A stretch of 50,567 bases of DNA from a virus. The notes under the pieces were generated by a model, which did no database searches, was not told the origin of the DNA, and saw only the letters and a list, made by a program, of their open reading frames with translations. The stretch's first letter is position 1. Every line of letters starts with the position of its first letter. Where the stretch lies: positions 1-50,567 of IMG/VR virus record IMGVR_UViG_3300006790_000025; one strand, written 5' to 3'. The translations under genes were made by a program, and so were the position numbers. This document shows, piece after piece, positions 22,701 through 33,000 of this stretch.

Positions 22701-23633
22701 ATGACTAGCACTTATTCAACAAACTTACGATTAGAAAAACAAGGTTCCGGTGAAAATGCTGGGTCTTGGGGTGATCGTTTAAATTCAAATGTGATTGATT
22801 TAGTAGATCAAGCTGTAGGTTCTTATACATCAATTAGTCTTGCTGCTGATAGTCACACATTGTCAACAAATAATGGAGCAGCAGACGAAGCAAGGTCAGC
22901 AGCTTTGTATTTACATGGAACACTTACTTCAAGTGTTGATGTGAATGTTCCTGACAATATTGAAAAAACTTACATAGTTAGAAATAATACTTCTGGAAGT
23001 TTTGCTGTAACACTTAAAAATGTTTCAGAAACAAATGGTTTTGAAGTACCTCAAGGTAGTACAACAGTAATATTTACAGATGGTGTTAGTGTTAATCCTG
23101 TTACTACTCCAGTAAATCAATCATCAGGTGAAGTAATTAGTTTGTCTGCGACTACTATTAATGTTCCTACTATTACAAGCGCAGCAATTAGTGGATCAAC
23201 TATAAACGCTTCTACCATAACAGGCGGTACTGTGTCTGGTACGTCTATTGTAGGAACTAATATTACAGCACAGTCTACAGTTACATTTGAGTCAGTTGTT
23301 TCAGTAAGCGGTGCAGCAATTGCTTCATTCGTAGAAGCAAGTGTAAGCGGTGATCATCAAATCAACTTACTACAGAGTAATAACTTTTTTGTCTATACTA
23401 AAGGTGATGTTTCTGTTCAAACTCCTTTAAACTTAAATAAAGGACAGTCTGGAATTATTTATGTTGTTCAAGATAGTGGAGGAGCTAATACTATTTCATT
23501 CTCAGATGTTTGGAAAACTTCCAAAGGAAGTACAATAAGGCTAACTCAATCAGCTAGTGCAGTAGATGCTATATCTTATTTTGTCAGAGGAGTCTCTGCA
23601 ATTGATATAGCTATTTTAAAGGATTTAAAATAA
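22701..23633 (+). CDS. Tail fibre protein, paralogous C-terminal domain
   Basis: The protein is 310 aa. The N-terminal domain (YSTNLRLEKQGSGENAGSWG, DRLNSNVIDLVDQAV) is a widespread fibre N-terminus. The centre is Ser/Thr/Ile repeats (GSTINASTITGGTVSGTSI). The end (KGQSGIIYVVQDSGGANTIS, WKTSKGS, VDAISYF) parallels the end of the 16749-17639 protein. Probably trimeric fibre, by analogy. Confidence 0.72.
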   Translation: MTSTYSTNLRLEKQGSGENAGSWGDRLNSNVIDLVDQAVGSYTSISLAADSHTLSTNNGAADEARSAALYLHGTLTSSVDVNVPDNIEKTYIVRNNTSGSFAVTLKNVSETNGFEVPQGSTTVIFTDGVSVNPVTTPVNQSSGEVISLSATTINVPTITSAAISGSTINASTITGGTVSGTSIVGTNITAQSTVTFESVVSVSGAAIASFVEASVSGDHQINLLQSNNFFVYTKGDVSVQTPLNLNKGQSGIIYVVQDSGGANTISFSDVWKTSKGSTIRLTQSASAVDAISYFVRGVSAIDIAILKDLK

Positions 23634-23634
23634 C

Positions 23635-23883
23635 ATGATGGATGATCCTACTATGTTATGGAACGCAATGCTTACTCTTATAGTTGGTGTGTTTCTTTGG
23701 TGGACAAGAGGAGTTACAACATCTTTAAACGATGTTAAACAACAAATTTCTGAAACTCGTGAGACATCTGCATTGAGATACGCAACAAAAGAAAGCGTTG
23801 AAAAAGATATTGATCAAATTTTAATGAGATTTGATCGTTTAGAAACTAAACTTGATAAAGTTCTTTCTAACTTGCCAAAGTAA
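23635..23883 (+). CDS. Membrane-anchored coiled-coil protein (82 aa)
   Basis: One membrane helix at about residues 8-24 (WNAMLTLIVGVFLWWTRG), then a charged coiled coil (LNDVKQQISETRE; IDQILMRFDRLETKLDKVL). The layout is like other small phage proteins annotated as holin-like or i-spanin-like, but no defining motif is present. It lies inside the tail cluster rather than with the other membrane genes at 40250-42028. Confidence 0.65.
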   Translation: MMDDPTMLWNAMLTLIVGVFLWWTRGVTTSLNDVKQQISETRETSALRYATKESVEKDIDQILMRFDRLETKLDKVLSNLPK

Positions 23884-23889
23884 TAAGTA

Positions 23890-25728
23890 ATGTCTACAGA
23901 CACTAAGACAATTAAATACGATTTTCGTCCGGGTATCACAAGAGAAACAACACCATACGCAGCAGAAGGTGGTTGGTATGACGGCAATCGTGTACGTTTT
24001 AGAGATGGAAAACCTCAAAACATAAGAGGATGGCAAAAAAGAAATACAAGTACCTTTATTGGAACAGCCCGTGAATTAATGAGTTGGTCAAGTCTTGATA
24101 CAACTAAGTATGCAGGAATTGGTACAGAACATAAAATTTATGTAGAAACAGGTGGTCAATTTTATGACATCACTCCTATTACTAGTACGGTATCTGTAAG
24201 TTCATGTTTCAATACAAGTATTGGAAGTGCGGATGTAATAGTTAGCGTAACTGCTCATAATATTCAAACAGGAAGTTATATTAATATTACAGATGCTACT
24301 ACTGTTGGAGGTAATATTTACTTTGATGGAGATTATCAAGTAAGTGTAGTTGATGCTGATTCTTTTGAAATTACTTATGTTTCCGCTGCAGTTTCAACTT
24401 CTGTCAATGCAGGAAACGCGACAATTAATTACAGATTAACTTCTGGTTCTTTTGCTCAAACAGGTGGGTATGGTTATAACGCAGGAACATATGGTGGTTT
24501 AGATGCTGGTGTTAGTGTTCGTGCATGGAACATGCCAGCAACAGTAACAAACATTACTTTAGATTTACGCAAGTGGACTTTCTCTCCTTTTGGAGAAGAC
24601 TTACTTATAAATGCTTTTCCCGAAGGACGTATATATCGATGGGATGAGTCAAATGGAACGGGAACAGAAGCTGTTATTGTAAGCGCGGCTCCTACTGTTT
24701 CAAATGGTGTATTGGTCAGTCCTATAGATCGTCATGTTCTTGCATTAGGTTCTACAGATTTAACAGGCACATTTGATCCATTGCTTGTTAGATGGAGTGC
24801 TCAAGAAAACTATGATGACTGGACTCCATCTGTAGGAAATACCGCTGGAGATGTTCGACTGGCTGGAGGATCAGAAATTAAATGTGCTCTTCCTTACAGT
24901 AATCAGATATTAATTTGGACAGATAAAACTTTGCATGGAATGCAGTTTGTAGGTTCTCCTCTTGTCTTTGCTACTACAAAGCTTGGAGACAACTGTGGAG
25001 TTATATCACGTACAGCAGCAGCAGAACTAGACGGTAAAAGTTTTTGGATGGGAGAAGGAAACTTTTACATGTTCTCAGGTCAGGTAAATGTTTTGCCTTG
25101 TACTGTTCGATCTTATGTCTTTGAAGATTTTAATTACGATCAAGCTGCAAAAGTATATGCTGGTGTTAACTCTGAGTTTGAAGAAGTTACATGGCTATAT
25201 TGTTCAGCAGGTGCTCAAGAATGTAATAGATATGTTTCTTTTAGTCCTTCTCAAAATTACTGGACTTATGGAGAAGCTGTTTGGACATCATGGGAAGATG
25301 CAAACGTATTTGATAATGTACTAACTACAGGTGTTTCAGTATCATTAGGAGAGAATCCTCCCAATTATAGTTATCTATATGACAATGAACCGTCAAACGT
25401 ATATACAGCCGATGGCTCTGTTTTAACCTCTTTTGTTGAAAGTGGAGAATTTGATATCGGTGATGGTGACGATATAATGTATATAGATAGAATGATACCA
25501 GATTTTGTTGTTTCTGTTGGAACTTTGGATGTCAGTTTAATAACCAAAAGTCATCCTACTTCTTCAGAAATAACAAAGGGACCGTTTGTTGTAAATCAAA
25601 GCACAAAACAAATTAGACCAAGAGCAAGAGGACGTAGCGGTAAATTAAAGATAGCTACGTCAACGGCTCAAACAAAATGGAAGTTTGGTACTGTTCGATT
25701 AGATATGATGCCTGATGGAAAGCGTTAG
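23890..25728 (+). CDS. Tail hub/nozzle protein (P22 gp10-like candidate)
   Basis: The protein is 612 aa. The start IKYDFRPGITRETTPYAAEG with GGWYDGNRVRFRDGKPQNIR is a typical opening of nozzle proteins in short-tailed phages. The C-terminal half has propeller-like beta text (KSFWMGEGNFYMFSGQVNVL). A cell-attachment-like insertion of about residues 98-180 (INITDATTVGGNIYFDGDYQ) resembles a ubiquitin-activating-like UBA or Ig insert and is not typical of gp10. It would form the distal tube through which DNA passes. Confidence 0.72.
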   Translation: MSTDTKTIKYDFRPGITRETTPYAAEGGWYDGNRVRFRDGKPQNIRGWQKRNTSTFIGTARELMSWSSLDTTKYAGIGTEHKIYVETGGQFYDITPITSTVSVSSCFNTSIGSADVIVSVTAHNIQTGSYINITDATTVGGNIYFDGDYQVSVVDADSFEITYVSAAVSTSVNAGNATINYRLTSGSFAQTGGYGYNAGTYGGLDAGVSVRAWNMPATVTNITLDLRKWTFSPFGEDLLINAFPEGRIYRWDESNGTGTEAVIVSAAPTVSNGVLVSPIDRHVLALGSTDLTGTFDPLLVRWSAQENYDDWTPSVGNTAGDVRLAGGSEIKCALPYSNQILIWTDKTLHGMQFVGSPLVFATTKLGDNCGVISRTAAAELDGKSFWMGEGNFYMFSGQVNVLPCTVRSYVFEDFNYDQAAKVYAGVNSEFEEVTWLYCSAGAQECNRYVSFSPSQNYWTYGEAVWTSWEDANVFDNVLTTGVSVSLGENPPNYSYLYDNEPSNVYTADGSVLTSFVESGEFDIGDGDDIMYIDRMIPDFVVSVGTLDVSLITKSHPTSSEITKGPFVVNQSTKQIRPRARGRSGKLKIATSTAQTKWKFGTVRLDMMPDGKR

Positions 25729-25733
25729 ATGTT

Positions 25734-26036
25734 ATGGCAAGATTTCCAAACTTTCCCAGATTTCCATATCAATTTGATAATGAGATAAGTTCTACTTTAT
25801 ATCGAATTATTGCTGAATGGGCAACGACTCTGATAAGAGAAAACAATCAAGCTGATATTGTTCTTCAGCAGCGTAAGGTAGAGAAAGATACAGATGGCAG
25901 TATAGAGATAGATGGAAGAATTAATGTAGGAGACACAGGCAGTGCGGTCACAGCTAAATCAGGAGATATTAGATTTAATTCTTCAACTAACAAATTTCAA
26001 GGATATAACGGAACAACTTGGCAGGATTTTCATTAG
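25734..26036 (+). CDS. Small tail protein with fibre-type C-terminus (100 aa)
   Basis: The N-terminus is aromatic and Pro-rich (FPNFPRFPYQFDNEISSTLY), followed by a helix. The last 30 residues (SGDIRFNSSTNKFQGYNGTT then WQDF) are a common fibre-end motif. Its stop touches the start of the next gene. Likely a small fibre or adaptor. Confidence 0.65.
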   Translation: MARFPNFPRFPYQFDNEISSTLYRIIAEWATTLIRENNQADIVLQQRKVEKDTDGSIEIDGRINVGDTGSAVTAKSGDIRFNSSTNKFQGYNGTTWQDFH

Positions 26037-27503
26037 ATGGCTCAGATGATAAGTGATTTTGGAACAGGAGGATTACAAAACACTCCTGTAACTACAACAG
26101 GAATGGCTCCAACAGGTACTGCTCCAACAGGAACTGCGCCTACTGTAAGTAATACAGGTGCTCCTAATCTGTCTCAACTTTCTGAAGAACAAAGAAAACG
26201 TATTTTAGAAATGCTTGCTAAGATAAGAGGAGCGGGATTTGATCCTATAAGAGGAGCAAATACTGGTTTTGCAGGAGCTTTAGGATTAAATAAGTTTGGT
26301 TCAAGTAACTTAGATGTGAAGAGACTACAACAAGGAACTGGTGCTCTATTTCCACGAAACTCAAATTTTTCAGGAACACCACCAACTGCGCCTAGAATAC
26401 CTCGTCCTAGAGCAATGGCTAGTGGTGGTATTGCTGATGTTCCTGTAGATCAGAGATACGGAATTGGAGGAATTATGTCAGCATTAGGGCGTATTGCTGG
26501 TGGAATCTTCTTAGGCAGTATCGGATTAAATCCAATAGCTGCTTCTGCAGTAGCTAGTGGAGCAGTGAGTGCTATTGAGGGTAAAAGACCAGAAGAAATT
26601 ATAGGTGATGCTGCTCTTGCTGGATTGTTCTCTTATGGTGCAGGTAAGATAGGAGAGGCAGTAGGACTTGATGATATGTTAGGCGGTGACACGTTAGCTG
26701 ACACTTTTTCATCAGTAGATGCTTTACAGGCTCCTGTAGCAGAAGCAACTACAAGAGAGTTAGGACCGGAACTTGCACTTATCGATGCTGGAGATGTTGC
26801 CGTACCGGGATATGAAGTTCCTCAAACTGTTCCAACTTATCTACAAAAACTAGGAGCAGTTCCTACTTCCAGACTTGCAACAAGTGCGGCTGGTGAAGGT
26901 ATTAAAGCTGTCTTAACTCCCGAAGAACCAGAACCTGCAGAGTTTGATATAGAGGGAGTAGGTGATTATACCATACAACCTATGGCTCCGTTAGATCGTC
27001 AACGTGCGGGACCGGGAAGTCGTACCTTCTACGAACCTTATACTCTAGGGTATCAGCCACAGCAGCCTTTTGCTAAAGGAGGCCCAGCACGAGTAAATGA
27101 AGATGACTTTGTTGTAACGGCTGATGTAACATCTGCTATTGGAGATGGAGATACTGTAGCTGGAGCACAAAGACTAAGAGATGAGCTAGGCATGGGTGGA
27201 AAGGCTGGTCAAAATTATCGTGAAGGAAACGTAGTTAATAGTGGATTAGAAGGATTGGTAGGAGGTCCGGGGGCTGGACTTGATGATCTGGTTCAGGCTA
27301 CAATAGGAGGTAAGCAAGCGGCTCGTCTGTCTCGTGGAGAGTTTGTTGTTCCTAAACCTGTAGTTCAAGAACTAGGCAATGGTGATCTAACTAGGGGTCA
27401 TGAGAAACTTTACAACTTGATGAAAAATGTTCGTAAAGAAAAGATGGGAACTTCTAAACAGCCGGGACCGCTTAATCGTTCACTTGGTTCACTTATGAGT
27501 TAG
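26037..27503 (+). CDS. Internal or tail-associated virion protein with a duplicated FVV module (488 aa)
   Basis: The N-terminus has TGMAPTGTAPTG repeats. Residues about 145-215 are Gly/Ala-rich and hydrophobic (GGIFLGSIGLNPIAASAVAS), as in membrane-inserting ejection proteins. Two related modules follow: NEDDFVVTADVTSAIGDGDT (about 355) and RGEFVVPKPVVQELGNGDLT (about 440), each with a downstream LxxxL helix. Gly-Gly motifs ASGGIAD and AKGGPAR recur in neighbouring virion proteins. First of four genes that look like the ejection set. Confidence 0.65.
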   Translation: MAQMISDFGTGGLQNTPVTTTGMAPTGTAPTGTAPTVSNTGAPNLSQLSEEQRKRILEMLAKIRGAGFDPIRGANTGFAGALGLNKFGSSNLDVKRLQQGTGALFPRNSNFSGTPPTAPRIPRPRAMASGGIADVPVDQRYGIGGIMSALGRIAGGIFLGSIGLNPIAASAVASGAVSAIEGKRPEEIIGDAALAGLFSYGAGKIGEAVGLDDMLGGDTLADTFSSVDALQAPVAEATTRELGPELALIDAGDVAVPGYEVPQTVPTYLQKLGAVPTSRLATSAAGEGIKAVLTPEEPEPAEFDIEGVGDYTIQPMAPLDRQRAGPGSRTFYEPYTLGYQPQQPFAKGGPARVNEDDFVVTADVTSAIGDGDTVAGAQRLRDELGMGGKAGQNYREGNVVNSGLEGLVGGPGAGLDDLVQATIGGKQAARLSRGEFVVPKPVVQELGNGDLTRGHEKLYNLMKNVRKEKMGTSKQPGPLNRSLGSLMS

Positions 27504-27504
27504 A

Positions 27505-27954
27505 ATGTATAGAGCAACTTTAATTTCTAATTATCTTATTAATTATACTCCGATACTAAAAGACGAAGATATAAATAAATATTTAGAAAAAGTAATTCCC
27601 CATACAGGTGGAAGATACTACAAAGAAGATATTATTGAAGCACTTCACAGCGATGCAATGCACTTATGGATTGCTTTTGATGGAGACAATGAAAAGATAG
27701 ATGGAATTGTAGTAACACATTTTACTGTCTATCCACGAAAAAAAGCACTTACAATTTTATTGTGTGCAGGAGAAAAGTTAAACAATTGGTATGATGTAAT
27801 GATAAAACAGCTAGAAGATTTTGCAAAAGTAAATAGCTGTAATTTAATTTCATCTGGTGGACGTAAAGGTTGGGTTCGTAGAATGAAAAAAGACGGATTT
27901 AAGCAAAGTTTTTTTATTGCAGAAAAAGAATTAATAGGAGGCTCTCATGGGTAA
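27505..27954 (+). CDS. GNAT-like protein, T7 gp13-type candidate (149 aa)
   Basis: The size and the layout (HLWIAFDGDNEKIDGIVVTH, a central strand-helix and a late RKGWVRRMKKDGFKQ with the C-terminal FFIAEKELIG) resemble acetyltransferase-fold phage proteins such as T7 gp13. In T7 gp13 is needed for virion assembly next to gp14-gp16. The order here, just before the ejection proteins, is the same. Whether it binds acetyl-CoA is unclear: no clean Q/RxxGxG/A motif is visible. Confidence 0.6.
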   Translation: MYRATLISNYLINYTPILKDEDINKYLEKVIPHTGGRYYKEDIIEALHSDAMHLWIAFDGDNEKIDGIVVTHFTVYPRKKALTILLCAGEKLNNWYDVMIKQLEDFAKVNSCNLISSGGRKGWVRRMKKDGFKQSFFIAEKELIGGSHG

Positions 27955-30082
27955 AGGTGGTGGTGGTGGAAGTCCTGCTCCAGCCCCGGCTCAACAGGTA
28001 GTCAGTAAGACTGAGATACCTGAGTGGTTTAAGCCGTATCTTACAGAGGTTTTTGAACGGGCCAGAACTGCGTCTGAAGAGGCATATCAAGCACCTCCTG
28101 ATAGAGCACGTCTGCAAGAAATTGGAAAAGAAACAATTGCAGATATTGATCCTGCTCAACAAGAAGCTCTTGATTCATTAGCATCTGCAGACACGGCAAA
28201 AGTTGGACTGTCTGCAATTACAGAAGGACAAGACCTTACTCGAACTGGTGGGACATCAATTACAGGAGATGAGATAACTCAAGCAATGAATCCGTTTCAA
28301 CAAGCAGTTACGGACATTGCTATACGAGAAGAGCAACGCAGAGCATCGACACAAAGGCAACAGATACAGGCTCAAGCTGCAAGGTCTGGTGCTTTTGGTG
28401 GATCGCGTGGTGCTCTCATGGAAGCTGAGTTTGAACGTAATCTAGGCCAACGACTTGCTGATATTCAAACAAGTGGTTCCGCTGCTGCATTTGATCGTGC
28501 TACACAGCGTCTAATGCAAGAAAGACAACGACAACTAGCGGCAGGTCAGCAAATGGCTGGACTGGGTACAACTGAGCAAGCTGCTACCTATTCAGGACTA
28601 CGAACTCAATTGGGTGCTGGAGAAGCTAGACGTGGCTTAGAACAAGAACAGATCACTCGTGGACTTGAAGAGTTTCAACGTGAAGCAGATTATCCTGCCA
28701 GACAGGTTGGTTTTTATTCTGGTATTATTCGTGGATATCAACCGCCAATGAATACTTATCAATCAACTATGACTCCGTATAGTCCAACACAAGCTTTGTT
28801 AGGAACTGCAACGGCTGCTGGTGCATTGGGTAAAGGATTTGGATTATTCAATGATGGTGGTATTGTCAGTCTTGCCTTTGGTGGTGCTCCTTCTCAACAG
28901 TACACAGAAAGTGTAGGAGACGAAGAGGGTATTAGTAGTATGGTTGGACAGCCTGTTGCTTCTTACTTTAATGGTGGAGGTGTTCAGCCAGTAACTGCTC
29001 CACCTGCTATGTTAAGCGGTTTGAAGTTAAAGCAGTTATATAAATTAGCAGAACAGGCTAAAAGTGCTCCTCCAAACGATCCAAATCGTATGGCAGTTGT
29101 GGAAGCAATTGAAGCTCAAGGAGGAGTTGTTCCTCCCTATCTACAAAGACCAGCTTTTAAAAATCAAGTAGGATCAGGTGCGCCAGTAGTACCAAAACCT
29201 AGAGCACTTCCTCCGGGTACAAGACCTAAAGATACTTCACCTTCAGCAAGTGGTTCAAAAACTAAGGGCAACTGGGCTGAAGCCTATGCTGATCAATGGA
29301 AAGGAAGCACCGAACCGTATAAGGGAAAACCAGATAGCGAAGTAACGGACGAAAGAATTAAAAATCAAAGGGATGATGAAAGACGTTTGAATGAGTATAT
29401 GACAAAAGTGCTAGAGCTTCCTCAAGAAGAAGATTTAAGCTGGCTTGATCCTGAAAATCTGTACAAAAACGTAGATGATTTTAGTTATGGTCCCGGTAAA
29501 AAGGCATCTGATCTTATAAAGAAATCAGATGCAGTAGAAAAAGAAACTGATGAAAAAGAATCAAAAGAAAAAACAGACCTTACAGATTGGTTCGGTCTTG
29601 CTGCCGCTGGTCTTGCTTTAAGCGGAGGACGTGAGTCAGACAGAGGACTTGCTGCAAAACTCTTGTCAGGTATAAAACGACCTGAAGAAAGAGCGTTAAA
29701 GATGATGGAAGCAAAATATGCGGGTGCGCTGCCTGACATAAAAAGACTAGAAGCTGCACGAGACTATAAAGCTAAAGTAGCAAAGCTTAGTTTAGACTCT
29801 AGAAAACTTATGAGAGAGATAATGAAAGACGACAGACAGTTTGGTCTAGATGTACTAAAAGAAGTTCCTGAAGTTTATAAGATGCTGTTGATGAATGAGC
29901 AAGACTCAATGGAAATCTTAGGAAATGAAGATGCTACACCAGAGGCAAAACGAGAAGCACAAGCAAGAATCATGCAAAATATTGGTGTCTTAGCTCGAAT
30001 GGGTTCTGCTGGTCTTGCAGAGGGCGGTGCTGTTCCAGAGAATTTACAGAAGTATGGCGTAACTAGTATCAGGAACATCTAA
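27947..30082 (+). CDS. Internal virion/DNA ejection protein (T7 gp14/P22 gp7-type candidate, 711 aa)
   Basis: It overlaps the preceding gene by eight bases and has a strong AGGAGG site. The start is Gly/Pro/Ala-rich (GKGGGGGSPAPAPAQQ), then EIPEWFKPYLTEVFERA and a long Gln/Ala/Arg helical region (REEQRRASTQRQQIQAQAAR, SGAFGGSRGALMEAEFERN), typical of the smaller ejection proteins of short-tailed marine phages. Gly-Gly motifs FNDGGIVSLAFGG, FNGGGVQPV and AEGGAVP occur at about residues 302, 343 and the C-terminus. It would be stored in the head and exit with or before DNA (family knowledge). Confidence 0.7.
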   Translation: MGKGGGGGSPAPAPAQQVVSKTEIPEWFKPYLTEVFERARTASEEAYQAPPDRARLQEIGKETIADIDPAQQEALDSLASADTAKVGLSAITEGQDLTRTGGTSITGDEITQAMNPFQQAVTDIAIREEQRRASTQRQQIQAQAARSGAFGGSRGALMEAEFERNLGQRLADIQTSGSAAAFDRATQRLMQERQRQLAAGQQMAGLGTTEQAATYSGLRTQLGAGEARRGLEQEQITRGLEEFQREADYPARQVGFYSGIIRGYQPPMNTYQSTMTPYSPTQALLGTATAAGALGKGFGLFNDGGIVSLAFGGAPSQQYTESVGDEEGISSMVGQPVASYFNGGGVQPVTAPPAMLSGLKLKQLYKLAEQAKSAPPNDPNRMAVVEAIEAQGGVVPPYLQRPAFKNQVGSGAPVVPKPRALPPGTRPKDTSPSASGSKTKGNWAEAYADQWKGSTEPYKGKPDSEVTDERIKNQRDDERRLNEYMTKVLELPQEEDLSWLDPENLYKNVDDFSYGPGKKASDLIKKSDAVEKETDEKESKEKTDLTDWFGLAAAGLALSGGRESDRGLAAKLLSGIKRPEERALKMMEAKYAGALPDIKRLEAARDYKAKVAKLSLDSRKLMREIMKDDRQFGLDVLKEVPEVYKMLLMNEQDSMEILGNEDATPEAKREAQARIMQNIGVLARMGSAGLAEGGAVPENLQKYGVTSIRNI

Positions 30083-30085
30083 ATA

Positions 30086-33000
30086 ATGGCACAGCTTCTT
30101 GACCTTGCTGATCTGGGAAGGCTAGAACTGCCTGATGAGTATACAAGCCAAGATACTCAGGATGCTGTTATTCTAGCTCAGTTAAACGATCCTAACTTTA
30201 GTCCTATACAGGAGGAACTAAACGCCATTGATCGTCTTTTAGGTAAGATGAAAGAAGGTCAAGTTTCTCCTCCTAAGTTTACTCCCCTTGAAGAAATAGA
30301 AAGAACTCCTGATAGAGGTTATCTTGGAGAAGCTCTTGCTGCTATTCGTTCTGGTGGTCAAGGTCTTTTTGGATTGGCCCTAACTGGTATGGAGCGTTTT
30401 GCAGAACGTGCTGGTCTTGATCCTACAGGAGATGACGAAGGCTGGCTTCGTATGGCAGGAGATGCTCTACAACAGGGTGCTGATGAAATAAAAGCAACTC
30501 CCGGTAAAGAAGAGTATTTTAAGTGGTTTCAAGCTTTTGGTTCTCTTTTAGGTTTTACTGTACCAGCCATTGTTGCTGCTCCGATTAGCGGAGGTGCTTC
30601 TTTCGGAGTTGCTGCTACTCTTGGAATTGGGGCTGGAGCGGGTGAAGCATATAACCGTGCAGAAGAAGCAGGTGCTACTGAAGAACAGTTAACTCAATCT
30701 ACATTGCTTGGAGGTGGTTTAGGAGGATTCGAAAGTATTCTTCCAACAAAAATAGCTGGCAGAGTTCGGAAAGCGTTTGGAGGAGACAGTTTCTTACAGA
30801 AAACAATAGAAAATAATATAAGAGAAGCTGGAAAAAAGAGTTTAACTCGTGGTGATCTTGCTCGTAATCTAGGTATTGAACAAGCACCATTTAAAGCTTT
30901 TGGTCTGAAGATTGCAAAGGCTACAGGATTAGAAGGATCGCAAGAAGCTGTTGCTGCAATTGGTCAGAATGCAATTGAAAGATATATCTATAATCCAGAT
31001 GCGGATTTAGTTAACGTTGATGTCTTAGAAGAAGGCTTATATGGCGGTAGTGCTGGTGGTGCTTTGACTGGCATTATCGAAAGCTTTAGTCTTAGAAAGT
31101 CACGCCGTGTTCGTAAAGCATTTGATGACTACACAAACTCTGAAGAATATCAAGGAGTCATCAGTCAGGTAAGTAAAGACGTAAATACTCTTGAGTCTGC
31201 AGAAACTGCACAACAAGAAGCATTAGCAAACGGTGATGAAGCTTTAGCAACTCGACTGCAAGAAGTTATAGATAATGCAGAAGCTCGTGTACGAAGAGCA
31301 AATGAGCTTGTTACTACGTCAGTCATGGAGAATGTTTATGGCGGTCCTGAAGTTTTAGCTTATCTAGCTGAACAAAAACTTGAAGACGGTTCTCCAATGT
31401 ATGATGCAGATCAGCTTCAAAAGCTAACCTCTCAACAACTGTCTGAAATATACAAGCGTCACGTTACAAATCCCATGACAAAGTATGAAAGGGATTCTCG
31501 TGATTGGTTGTCTTCTCTTGATAATCCAGTAACAAATGAAGCTTACACTTTTGAAGAGATCGAAGCTGTTTATGATCGTTTCGGTCCTCAAGGCGTAGTT
31601 CAACTAGATAACTTTATTACACAAGCATATGAGGATGTAGATAAAGGAAAGTCTAGTAAGGCAGAATTATATGAACGTGTTCGCCTACGAACAGATCATA
31701 ATTTTTTTGATAGTAATCAAAATGAAGTTATTGCTTCTATAGAAAATGATAGCAGTCTTGATTCTGAAGCAAAGATAAAATTACGTCATTCTTTTTTTGA
31801 GCATATTAAGAATGCAAGAGAGGCTGGAATATCTAATAAAGAAATTATGAAACTTCTGCAGCCTTTAGAAAAGAGTATAGCTACTTTCGCAGACGCAATA
31901 GGAAAGTCTCATACTGAATTTCGTATGAGTCTGCTTCGAAATAAAATTAAAACTAAGATAAAAGTAGAGCCAGCACCAGAACCAGAGGCAGCGCCTGAAG
32001 CAGAGGCAGCGCCTGAAGCAGAGGCAGAAGTAGAACCAGAAGCAGAAGCAGAAGCAGAGCCAGAAGCAGAGCCAGAAGCAGAGCCTGAAGCAGAACCAGA
32101 AGCAGAGGCTGTAACAGAACCAGAACCAGAGGCTGTAACAGAACCAGAACCAGAAGCAGAAGTAGAAGAAGCGTTTCCTAAACAAGATGCTCCTCCCAGT
32201 GCTGATCCTATAGTTGATAATCCTGCTCCTGTAGATGAGATAACTCCAGACGTTATTGAAGAAGCGGAAAATACTCCAAAAGAAGGTGCTCCTGACGTAG
32301 AAAGCGTTGCTTCTCCTCCTCCTCCGACTAAACCTACTCCACAACAAATAGAAACTTATAACGAAGAGCAACGTCTTGCAGAAATAGAGGAGCTTAAAAA
32401 ACAACAAGAGGCTCTTGACAGTGAAATAACATCTGTTGAAAAGCTGCTTGAGAAAGAGAATGTTCGTCTCGGAAATCCAAATTTAACAGAAGAGCAATTT
32501 AATTTATATTTAGAAAAAGCAGAAAAATTAGAACAAAGATTAGAGCCTCTTAAACAAAGACAGCAAGATATTGTTCAAAGGCTCATAGATTTAAATGATC
32601 CTGAAACGTCTCTTCAGGATATTAAAACTTTAGAAAATAAAGTTATCATGGATCAAAAAATAGCAGAAGAAGGTTTGTTTTCTGCTGAGTCTTTAAAAAG
32701 ATTTGAGAATGCTCTTAAAAGAATGTTTGGCCCAAAAGTAGGAGATAGGGCTGAAGACATAGTAATTTTATTTGGAGAAGAAGCAAATAAAGTAACTGCA
32801 GAAACCACTCTAGGTCATGCTAGATCACGTTTCGTTCCTCCAGATTCAAGTGCGGTAAAAAGTCCTTATGGTTACGTAGAAGACATGGGGCCTATAGGTA
32901 AAGTTAAACAAGTTCCTTATGAAATTGCCATCAGAACTGATGTACTTCCTTCTGAAAAGCACGGCTTTCCAAAAAGTTATACTGATTTTCAAAGACTAAT

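Noticed and set aside
27505-27954. Firm acetyltransferase call
   Set aside because: The overall layout fits the GNAT fold and T7 gp13, but no acetyl-CoA-binding Q/RxxGxG/A motif is visible, so only a fold-level candidate is given.
31865-32407. 180-codon open frame on the minus strand, rich in Phe/Cys/Trp
   Set aside because: It is the antisense shadow of the Pro-Glu-Ala repeat; composition is explained by that repeat and there is no ribosome site.
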